Source: Thioalkalivibrio sp. (GTDB lineage: Bacteria > Pseudomonadota > Gammaproteobacteria > Ectothiorhodospirales > Ectothiorhodospiraceae). Taken from it: a stretch of DNA of 20,742 nt. Positions 1-6,459 of the stretch are shown piece by piece. Each line of letters starts with the position of its first letter. The first letter of the stretch is position 1. Both the position numbers and the translations under genes were made by a program. A model generated the notes under the pieces. That model was not told the origin of the DNA and did not search any database. It saw only the letters and a program-made list of their open reading frames with translations. Where the stretch lies: assembly GCA_007120575.1 (NCBI GenBank), contig SKNJ01000015.1, positions 1 to 20,742 on the forward strand, given 5' to 3'.

Positions 1-132
1 ATTCCGGTCGGCACCACTGAAACGATCCACGTTTCCCGTGGGGGCAAAGGCCCTCCCGGGGTGCGTCCACTTGGGCCCCCGGGGCCGCATCCCGTAGCCT
101 GGGGCCCGACATTAAATCCGGGAGAGCAATCG

Positions 133-417
133 ATGAGCGATACCCTGCAGTTGTCCGGCGAACTGATCCAGAAGATCCAGGACACCCTGGTGGAGACCGA
201 CCCCAAGGCCCAGGAGCCGATCGTGGCGGTGCAGTACCTGAGTGCGATCACCGGTTTCCTGGTGGCGCAGATGCCGGAACCGGCCGACGAGCGCAAGGAA
301 TATCTGCGGCAGCTCGCGCAGTTTACCGAGTCGGTGTTCACCGATGTCGAAGGCCGTCGTCAGGCCGCGCCCCCGCCGCAGGAGGCCTCCGGGGTCTGGC
401 GTCCGGGCGACAACTGA
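133..417 (+). CDS. Hypothetical 94-aa protein
   Basis: A small acidic, soluble protein of 94 residues. The ATG at 133 is chosen because GGGAGAG lies a few bases upstream; the frame is open further upstream to 61, but that part is low-complexity Pro/Gly sequence without a ribosome site. Residues 1-80 look mostly helical, with the stretch AVQYLSAITGFLVAQM as the most hydrophobic part, and the C-terminus is a Pro-rich tail (APPPQEAS). There is no signal peptide and no convincing membrane segment. I do not recognise a family. It ends 25 bp from the convergent TM2-like gene on the other strand, so the two are not co-transcribed. The upstream neighbour is outside the window. Confidence 0.7.
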   Translation: MSDTLQLSGELIQKIQDTLVETDPKAQEPIVAVQYLSAITGFLVAQMPEPADERKEYLRQLAQFTESVFTDVEGRRQAAPPPQEASGVWRPGDN

Positions 418-441
418 GACCCGGGCAGGGGGGCGCGCGGC

Positions 442-1017
442 TCAGCGGTCGCGGTCGGTGTTTCCCCTGCGCATCTGGCGCAGCATGGCTTCCTGCTCGT
501 TGAAGCTGGGGGCGCGCCGTCGGCCCTGGGTGTCCTGCTCGCCGTCGTCCGCCGCTACGGCACCCGGGTGGCCCGCCCGCTCGCGCTCCTTGATCGCGCG
601 GTAGTCATCGAGTTCGCGTTCGGCATCCGCGTCGCTGGTGTAGCGTCCGCGGTAGTCCTGCGGCGGGCGGTGTCCCTTGCGCAGGAACAGCCGCTTGCGC
701 AATTCCTTGTTGTAGCCGGTGACCCGCCGGTCGATCCAGATCAAGTCCGCCCCGCCCCCGATTGCCAGCGCGGCGACCGGGACCGCCCACCACCAGGCGG
801 GGCCCCCGACCAGCAGGGCCAGCGCGGCAGCGGTCAACAGGACATAGAGTCCGCCGCCGACCGGTTCGCGCAGGTAGAAGCGGTGCAGACCCAGCGGGAA
901 CAGGATCCAGGCACCGTAGGCCACCGGGCGCCGGCGCATCTCGCGGGCCAGTCGGGCGTTGAGGCTTTGCAGGCCGCCGCCTTCCAGGTCCAGTTCCTTC
1001 CACGCCTTGCGCATCAT
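442..1017 (-). CDS. TM2-like domain membrane protein
   Basis: A 191-aa inner-membrane protein. Starting from the tandem ATG at 1017/1014 (GGCGAGA just upstream), the N-terminus is short and basic. About residues 29-100 form a TM2-like unit: GAWILFPLGLHRFYLRE, then two hydrophobic segments (GGGLYVLLTAAALALLVGG and WWWAVPVAALAIGGGADLIWI), ending in the Asp-Arg-Arg-Val-Thr-Gly-Tyr-Asn region typical of the turn after the second helix. The C-terminal ~90 residues are hydrophilic and highly charged, so probably cytoplasmic. A GTG at 1065 would extend the protein by 16 residues but has poorer context. TM2 proteins have no single known function. It lies 87 bp downstream of the EAL gene on the same strand and may be co-transcribed with it. 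Confidence 0.75.
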   Translation of the reverse strand: MMRKAWKELDLEGGGLQSLNARLAREMRRRPVAYGAWILFPLGLHRFYLREPVGGGLYVLLTAAALALLVGGPAWWWAVPVAALAIGGGADLIWIDRRVTGYNKELRKRLFLRKGHRPPQDYRGRYTSDADAERELDDYRAIKERERAGHPGAVAADDGEQDTQGRRRAPSFNEQEAMLRQMRRGNTDRDR

Positions 1018-1051
1018 GCCGTCTCGCCGATGGGGTTGCCCCCACCCTAGC

Positions 1052-1063
1052 GGCGGTACCGCC
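1052..1063. repeat. 12-bp perfect palindrome upstream of TM2-like gene
   Basis: GGCGGTACCGCC reads the same on both strands and lies 35 bp upstream of the TM2-like start, in the gap after the EAL gene. It could be a protein-binding site or a weak hairpin. GC-rich DNA produces such palindromes often, so significance is modest. Confidence 0.3.
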
Positions 1064-1104
1064 ACGTCGCGATTGCAGATAGGCGGCGCGGGGGCATTGC
1101 AGGG

Positions 1105-2805
1105 TCAGGCCGTCGCCCCCTGATGATCGCGAGCCCAGTGGCGCAGCTGGTCCAGTGGCATCGGGCGGGCGATGCCGAAGCCCTGGGCGACATCGCAACC
1201 CAGCTCGCGCAGGCGTGCGAGGGTAGCGGCGTCCTCCACGCCCTCGGCGATGGACTGCAGGCCAAGGTCGGCGGCCAGGCCGATACTGGCGCGCACGATC
1301 TGCGCATCCACCGAGCGCTCCAGCATCTGGCGTACAAAGCTCTGATCGATCTTCAGTGCGGACACGGGGAGGCGCTGCAGGTAGGTCATGGAGGAGTAGC
1401 CCGTGCCGAAGTCGTCGATCGACAGTTCGATCCCGGTGTTGGCCAGGCGCTGCAATGCCCCGATGACTTCCTCGGGGTCGTCCATCAGCGCGGTCTCGGT
1501 GAACTCGAGTTCCAGTGCGCCGGGGGCGATCCCCGCGGCATCGACGGTGGCGAGGATGTGGTCGACGAATGTCGGGTCGAGAAAGTTGCGGGCCGAGACG
1601 TTGATGCTCATGTGCACCCGCAAGCCCTCGGCCCACAGGGTGGAGAGATCGTTCAGGGCCAGCTCCAGCACGTGGCGGGTCAGCGGATCGATCAGGCCCG
1701 TGCGCTCGGCCTGGGGAATGAATTCGCCCGGCGCGATGGCCCCATAACGCGGGTGCTGCCAGCGCAGCAGGCCCTCGGCACCCAGCAGCGTCCCTTCGTG
1801 TACGTCGATCTTGGGCTGGTAGTGCAGGTGCAGCTGTCCCTGGTCCATGGCCTGCTGCAATTCGCCCAGGCGCTCCATGGCAAGGCGACTGGATTCGCCG
1901 CGGCGGCGATTGTAGGTCCGGTAGCGACGGCCGGCCTGGCCGGCCTCGCGGGTCGCCATCCAGGCCTTGGTCAGCAGCCGTTCGGGGTCATCCTGTTCGT
2001 GGAACGGGAACGACGCCACCCCGGCATGTGCCCCGAGATAGACCGGGATGCCCTCCACGTCGAACGGGGTCTGCAGGCACTCGACGGCCTGCCGGGTGGC
2101 GGCCAGGTTTTCCCGCTGGCTGCTGTCCGCGAGCATCAGCGTGAACTGGTCGTCGTGAAGGTGGTACACCTGTGCGCCGAGACGTTCACCAACCGCCTCG
2201 AGGCGGCGGGCGACACCGCATAGCAGTGGCTGTTCGGCGCCGAGCCCGAGCGCGCCGATGGTGTCCTGGTAGTTGTCCAGTTGCAGGCCGACCACGAAGA
2301 TGCGTACCGCCGGGGCATTGGAGGCCTCCGCGCCGCGGATGCGCTGATGGAGCTGGCCTTCCAGGGCCTGGCGGTTGGGCAGGCCGGTGACCGGGTTGCT
2401 GCGGGCCCTTTCCAGCAGTTGCCGGGCGTGATGGTTGAGGCGGGTAAACAGCCATCCGGTAAATCCGCCCAGCACCACGTAGATGGTGGCGCGGGTGACC
2501 CAGTTGAGCAGCGGCTGGGGCTCGCCGGTCGCGGTGTCGATGGGCATGAACGGGCCCAGCACCAGCCCGGCGAGCAGGCCGAACAGCAGGCCGCCGCGCC
2601 AGCCGAACAGCGCCGCGCTCAGGATCACCGGGATCAGGATCAGGTTGAGGTAGGCGGTCGAGGTCCCGCCGGTGTAATAGACCAGTACCCCGACAGCGGC
2701 GATCAGCACGACCACCAGAGCCAGGCCGGCGAGGCGCCAGGCGCCGGTCACGCCGAGCCAGGGCTCGGGTCGCCAGGATGTCCAGGGGGTTCTTGGGAGT
2801 TCCAT
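1105..2805 (-). CDS. Membrane-anchored degenerate GGDEF / EAL phosphodiesterase
   Basis: A 566-aa protein predicted to hydrolyse cyclic di-GMP at the inner membrane. The ATG at 2805 has an AAGGA ribosome site about 7 bases upstream. Hydrophobic helices occupy about residues 22-45, 51-87 and 103-121, followed by a GGDEF-fold domain (about 135-300) and an EAL domain (about 312-560). The GGDEF signature is replaced by HDDQF (217-221), so cyclase activity is unlikely. The EAL domain keeps the expected metal- and substrate-binding positions: EGL at 344-346 for EAL, Asn402, Glu434, the DDFGTGYSS loop with Asp464/Asp465, Lys485, Glu521 and Gln541. The frame stays open far upstream, to 3870, but that part is the antisense of the LysR gene and is not coding. 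It is divergent from that LysR gene across a 243-bp region, so shared control is possible. Confidence 0.9.
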   Translation of the reverse strand: MELPRTPWTSWRPEPWLGVTGAWRLAGLALVVVLIAAVGVLVYYTGGTSTAYLNLILIPVILSAALFGWRGGLLFGLLAGLVLGPFMPIDTATGEPQPLLNWVTRATIYVVLGGFTGWLFTRLNHHARQLLERARSNPVTGLPNRQALEGQLHQRIRGAEASNAPAVRIFVVGLQLDNYQDTIGALGLGAEQPLLCGVARRLEAVGERLGAQVYHLHDDQFTLMLADSSQRENLAATRQAVECLQTPFDVEGIPVYLGAHAGVASFPFHEQDDPERLLTKAWMATREAGQAGRRYRTYNRRRGESSRLAMERLGELQQAMDQGQLHLHYQPKIDVHEGTLLGAEGLLRWQHPRYGAIAPGEFIPQAERTGLIDPLTRHVLELALNDLSTLWAEGLRVHMSINVSARNFLDPTFVDHILATVDAAGIAPGALELEFTETALMDDPEEVIGALQRLANTGIELSIDDFGTGYSSMTYLQRLPVSALKIDQSFVRQMLERSVDAQIVRASIGLAADLGLQSIAEGVEDAATLARLRELGCDVAQGFGIARPMPLDQLRHWARDHQGATA

Positions 2806-3048
2806 GCGGGTTCCTTGTGCCAGATCGCGTCTGGCCGTGTGCTTCCGCCAGGCTGGCATGCTAAGGGCAACCGGCATCACCGCGCAGTGGACGGCCGTGT
2901 CGTATCTCCCTGGCGGCGGGGTCTTTCTGTTGCCGGGGTGGCGGCGTTGGTAGCATGAGGGTCCCGGACGCGGCGCCAGGGAGACACGGGTTCGTGTCCT
3001 CGCGGGCGTAATCGCGCCCGGATTCGGGTGGCAAACGGTGAATAGCGC
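2806..3048. other. Divergent intergenic region with two hairpins
   Basis: A 243-bp region between the leftward EAL gene and the rightward LysR gene that must hold both promoters. No strong -35/-10 pair is evident; TTGCCG with TAGCAT at 15-bp spacing on the + strand is the best weak match. Two perfect stem-loops lie in the probable LysR leader: GACACG-GGTT-CGTGTC at 2983-2998, and CGGGCG-TAATCG-CGCCCG at 3003-3020. Neither has a T tract. They could be operator dyads or leader structures. Confidence 0.5.
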
Positions 3049-4002
3049 ATGGCCGATCGGCGGTTGCAGGTATTTCTCACGGTGGCACGACTGCTGTCGT
3101 TCACGCGCGCGGCGGAGGTGCTGCACATGACCCAGCCGGCGGTCACCTTCCAGGTGCGCCAGCTCGAGGAGCAGCTGGATACCCGGCTGTTCGATCGCAA
3201 CAACAACCGGGTCTCGCTGACCGATGCCGGGCGTCTGGTGCAGCGCTATGCCGAGCGCATCTTCGAGACCTATGGCGAACTGGAGGCGGCCCTGCGCGAG
3301 CTCAAGGGGGCCGATGGCGGGGCTCTGGTGATCGGGGCGAGTACCACGGTGGCGGAGTACATGCTGCCGGCCCTGCTCGGGGCCTTCCGCCGCGCGCACC
3401 CGGATATCGGCATACGCCTGCGGGTGGGTAACACCGAGACGGTGGTCGCGATGGTGGAGGAGGGCAGTGTCGATCTCGGGATCGTCGAGGCCCCGGTGAC
3501 CCATCGCAGTCTGGTGGTGCAGCCGTGCATGGTCGACCAGCTGCAATTGATCGTCCCGCCGGAACACGAGCTTGCCCGGCGCGAGTCGGTCGGCGTCCGG
3601 GACTTCATCGAGCGTCCATTCATCTGCCGCGAGGAGGGTTCCGGGACCCGCGAGGTGATCATGGAGTACCTTGGGCGCGCCGGGTACGACCGCAATGCGC
3701 TGCGCGGCTGCATGGAACTGGGCAGCCCCGAGGCGATCAAGGGCGCGGTGGCCGCGGACATGGGGGTCTCGGTGCTGTCCGGTGCCGTGGTAGCGAAGGA
3801 GCTGGCGCTGGGCGAACTGGCGGCGATCCCGCTGTCGCCGCCGCTGGAGCGCCCGATCTCGCTGGTGCATGCACGGCAGAAGTTCCGGGTGCCGACGCTG
3901 GAGGTGCTGATGCAGTTCCTGCGCGGCTACTGCACCGGCAGCCGCACGGCAGTGGACGAGCCCCCGGCGACAGGCATACCAACCGAACGGGACGCGACAT
4001 GA
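3049..4002 (+). CDS. LysR-family transcriptional regulator
   Basis: A 317-aa DNA-binding regulator of normal LysR length. The N-terminal winged helix-turn-helix spans about residues 3-62, with the canonical SFTRAAEVLHMTQPAVTFQVRQLE region and LFDRNNNRVSLTDAG. An effector-binding domain of two alpha/beta lobes follows, from about residue 90 (LVIGASTTVAEYMLP). The segment RPFICREEGSGTREV resembles the CysL/YeiE/selenium-associated branch of LysR proteins, but I cannot assign an effector. The ATG at 3049 has a poor ribosome site. The stop codon overlaps the next start (ATGA at 3999-4002), so the regulator is translationally coupled to the downstream gene. That is unusual, since many LysR genes are divergent from their targets; here it heads a possible operon of three further genes. 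Confidence 0.92.
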   Translation: MADRRLQVFLTVARLLSFTRAAEVLHMTQPAVTFQVRQLEEQLDTRLFDRNNNRVSLTDAGRLVQRYAERIFETYGELEAALRELKGADGGALVIGASTTVAEYMLPALLGAFRRAHPDIGIRLRVGNTETVVAMVEEGSVDLGIVEAPVTHRSLVVQPCMVDQLQLIVPPEHELARRESVGVRDFIERPFICREEGSGTREVIMEYLGRAGYDRNALRGCMELGSPEAIKGAVAADMGVSVLSGAVVAKELALGELAAIPLSPPLERPISLVHARQKFRVPTLEVLMQFLRGYCTGSRTAVDEPPATGIPTERDAT

Positions 4003-4745
4003 AGAATTACTGCGTAGTGCAGCACACCTATTCCGAGTTCCTCGGACTGATCGAGTCGCAGCTGGAGAAGCGCGATATCGGGTTTTCCTATTACCGGCCG
4101 TTCGTGGGCCAGGATCTGCCGGGTTCGGCGGCCCAGTTCGATGGTCTGTGGCTGCTCGGCGGGGCCTGGCCGACCGCGGATCGCGAAGAGAACCCGCAGG
4201 TGCCGGACGAGCTGGCGCTGATCGACATCTTCCGACGCTCGCAGCGTCCGGTGGTGGGTATTGGCATGGGCGGATTGCTGGTAGCGGAGCAGGCCGGTGG
4301 CACGGCTCAGGAAGACCCGATGTACCGGGCGCGGTTCGTGACCGCGCACAAGACCGCGGCCGGAGAGGGCGACGCGCTGGCCGAGGCCCTGGACGGGCGG
4401 CGCGTGCTGCAGCTGGTGAACGGGCGGGTGGACCTGCCCGCGGAACTGGAGCCGGTGCTGGTCGACGAGGAAGGCGACTGGCTGGCGGTCCGGCCCGACC
4501 ACCTGACCTATGGCATGCTGTTCCGCCCGGAGATGAAGCCCGGCATGCTCGAGGACATTATCATGGAGGCCCGGCACAACCCGCCACCCAACATGGGCGA
4601 GCTGCTGGGCGAGGCGCGCATGGAATGGGGTGAGATGCAGAAAGTAACCGAGGACGTGATCGTTGCCCTGGTGAAGAGCCTGGGGCTGATGCAGGAGCGG
4701 CGCAAGATGCCGGTATTCAGCCTGAAGATCGAGAGCGAGGAATGA
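3999..4745 (+). CDS. Class I glutamine-amidotransferase-fold protein, catalytic residues lost
   Basis: A 248-aa protein with the class I glutamine amidotransferase fold, as in the N-terminal part of GuaA or free-standing GATase proteins. DGLWLLGGAW (48-57) matches the usual 'D-G-(I/L)-(I/V)-(L/I)-(S/P)-G-G' element. At the nucleophile elbow, where active enzymes read G-I-C-x-G, this protein reads GIGMG (87-91), so the Cys is Gly89. At the usual F-H-P-E site it reads FRPE (175-178): the His is Arg176 while Glu178 remains. Both the nucleophile and the general base are therefore absent, and glutaminase activity is not expected. It starts in an ATGA overlap with the LysR gene and ends in another with the next gene. 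A sensing, binding or scaffolding role is inference. Confidence 0.82.
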   Translation: MKNYCVVQHTYSEFLGLIESQLEKRDIGFSYYRPFVGQDLPGSAAQFDGLWLLGGAWPTADREENPQVPDELALIDIFRRSQRPVVGIGMGGLLVAEQAGGTAQEDPMYRARFVTAHKTAAGEGDALAEALDGRRVLQLVNGRVDLPAELEPVLVDEEGDWLAVRPDHLTYGMLFRPEMKPGMLEDIIMEARHNPPPNMGELLGEARMEWGEMQKVTEDVIVALVKSLGLMQERRKMPVFSLKIESEE

Positions 4746-5278
4746 TCCCGCCGGTCAATATGAGCGGCGCGGGAGGCAGCGGGCTCCCCGGGGGCGACCT
4801 GGGGAGCATGCTGAGCGGTGCGCGCAAGCGGAAAGGGGGCGCCAAGGAGGCCACGAAGGAACTCGCGGCGATCGCCGGGCGCCTGTCCGCCGAGGATCGG
4901 GACACCCTGCTGAAGTTCGCGCAGTTCCTCGAGGCACGCGACCCGGCTCCGGCCGCGCCGGAACCGCTGCCGGAGCCGGAGCCGATCCCGCGTCCGCAGG
5001 AGGAGTCGGTGATCAAGGCGATGCGGCGGTTGTCGGCGACCTATTTCATGCTCGATCGCGCTCGCCTGCTGAACGAGACCTCGGCGTTGATGGCCAAGCA
5101 CGTGATGCAGGGGCACTCGGCGGTGGAGGTGATCGACCAGCTGGAGGAGGTCTTCGACGCGCATTACCAGAAGGCGCGCGCTGAAAACGCGGAGCAGCGC
5201 GGCGCGGCGGGCAGTGAGGAGCCGGTCGCCAGCCCGGATCCGGGGGCAGACCAGGACGCGGGGAACGACGTCCGATGA
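4742..5278 (+). CDS. Hypothetical 178-aa protein, two helical regions with Pro-rich linker
   Basis: A soluble hypothetical protein I do not recognise. The Gly-rich N-terminus (1-30) is followed by a helical segment with LSAEDRDTLLKFAQFLEAR (48-66), a Pro/Glu linker (about 67-86), a second helical segment from about 88 to 150 (including MRRLSATYFMLDRARLLNETSALMAKHVM), and a disordered acidic tail. It starts within an ATGA overlap with the pseudo-amidotransferase and ends in one with the permease. An alternative internal ATG at 4760 would remove only six residues. Its embedded position suggests it is made in fixed proportion to both neighbours and may bridge them, but that is inference. Confidence 0.8.
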   Translation: MIPPVNMSGAGGSGLPGGDLGSMLSGARKRKGGAKEATKELAAIAGRLSAEDRDTLLKFAQFLEARDPAPAAPEPLPEPEPIPRPQEESVIKAMRRLSATYFMLDRARLLNETSALMAKHVMQGHSAVEVIDQLEEVFDAHYQKARAENAEQRGAAGSEEPVASPDPGADQDAGNDVR

Positions 5279-6378
5279 TCGACGTCCTGCGCGAGTGGTA
5301 TCGACGGCATTTCACCGATCCGCAGGTGGTGATCCTGGCCTTCCTGCTGCTGGCCGGGTTCCTGGTTATCGTGTTCGCCGGTCGTATCCTGGCGCCACTG
5401 CTGGCCTCTCTGATCATCGCCTATCTGCTGGAAGGCGCGGTGCAGAAACTGGTGCGACTCCATATCCCGCGGATCCTGGCGGTGACGTTCGTGCTGCTCG
5501 CGTTCCTCGCGCTGACCGTGGCGGCGCTGTTCAGCGTGGTCCCGCTGCTGTCGCAGCAGGTGACCCAGCTGGTACGCGAACTGCCGGGCATGATTTCGGA
5601 GGGGCAGTCGCTGTTGCTGCAATTGCCGGAGCGCTATCCGCAACTGATTACCGATGACCAGGTGTTTGAACTGATGGGCGCGATCCGGGCCGAGGCCACC
5701 CTGCTGGGGCAGCGCGTACTGTCGTTTTCGTTGTCCTCGGCACGGCATGTTGTCGGTGTGGTGATCTATCTGGTGGTGGTCCCGCTGATGGTGTTCTTCA
5801 TGCTGAAGGATCGCGACCTGATCCTCGGCTGGATCCGCGGCTTCATGCCCCGGGACACCCACCTTGCGAGTCAGGTGTGGAGCGAGGTCAACCTCAAGAT
5901 CGCCAGCTATGTGCGTGGCAAGTTCATCGAGATCCTGATCGTCTGGGCGATAAGTTTCGCGACCTTCCACTGGTTCGGGCTGCAGTACGCGGTGCTGCTC
6001 TCGTTCATGGTCGGGATCTCGGTGATCATCCCCTATATCGGGGCGGCGGTGGTGACCATCCCGGTGGCGACCGTTGCGTATTTCCAGTTCGGGCTGAGCA
6101 GCGAGTTCGCGTGGGTGCTGATTGCCTATGGCGTCATCCAGTTCCTGGATGGCAACGTGCTGGTGCCGCTGCTGTTTTCGGAGGTGGTCAACCTGCATCC
6201 CGTCGCGATCATCGCAGCGGTGTTCGTGTTTGGCGGGATCTGGGGCCTGTGGGGCGTATTCTTCGCGATCCCGCTGGCTACCCTGGTGCACGCGGTGATC
6301 AAGTCCTGGCCGCGCACCACGCGGCTTCCGCCGTCCGGAGAGCCGACCGCCGAATCCGACGGGGCAACCTCGAACTGA
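5275..6378 (+). CDS. perM: AI-2E/PerM-family membrane permease
   Basis: A 367-aa polytopic inner-membrane protein of the AI-2E transporter (PerM/YdiK/YhhT) family. Family hallmarks are the N-terminal pair of membrane helices (about 17-55), a third at 66-91, the amphipathic region with a long hydrophilic stretch at 92-155, a further helix at 158-177 ending in MLKDRD, and the C-terminal helix cluster (217-345) with IPYIGAAVVTIP (252-263), QFLDGNVLVPLLFSE (289-303) and GGIWGLWGVFFAIPL (320-334). The substrate is unknown for most members; some export autoinducer-2, others affect purine or sodium/proton flux. The start overlaps the previous stop as ATGA at 5275-5278. It is the last gene of the four-gene cluster; rng follows after 81 bp. 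Confidence 0.88.
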   Translation: MIDVLREWYRRHFTDPQVVILAFLLLAGFLVIVFAGRILAPLLASLIIAYLLEGAVQKLVRLHIPRILAVTFVLLAFLALTVAALFSVVPLLSQQVTQLVRELPGMISEGQSLLLQLPERYPQLITDDQVFELMGAIRAEATLLGQRVLSFSLSSARHVVGVVIYLVVVPLMVFFMLKDRDLILGWIRGFMPRDTHLASQVWSEVNLKIASYVRGKFIEILIVWAISFATFHWFGLQYAVLLSFMVGISVIIPYIGAAVVTIPVATVAYFQFGLSSEFAWVLIAYGVIQFLDGNVLVPLLFSEVVNLHPVAIIAAVFVFGGIWGLWGVFFAIPLATLVHAVIKSWPRTTRLPPSGEPTAESDGATSN

Positions 6379-6459
6379 GCTCGTATTCCGGCCTGCGCCG
6401 GTCGCCCGCGGCGGAGACCGGCGGTCCCTTCACGACCACAACAACAAGAAGATCACGGC

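Noticed and set aside
1..132. Possible promoter/leader of the first gene
   Set aside because: Contains repeated CCCGGGG/GGGCCC blocks and an ATTAAAT close to the start codon, but nothing at proper promoter spacing; upstream context is missing.
3021..3042. ATTC-N14-GAAT around the LysR ribosome site as a LysR box
   Set aside because: Only the outer four bases match as a dyad and the T-N11-A spacing is not met convincingly.
2806..3870. N-terminal extension of the EAL protein up to 3870
   Set aside because: It runs antisense through the LysR gene; the ATG at 2805 has AAGGA and begins a normal membrane domain.
6379..6459. Search for a terminator or promoter between the permease and rng
   Set aside because: No stem with a T tract and no clear -35/-10 pair could be found in these 81 bases.
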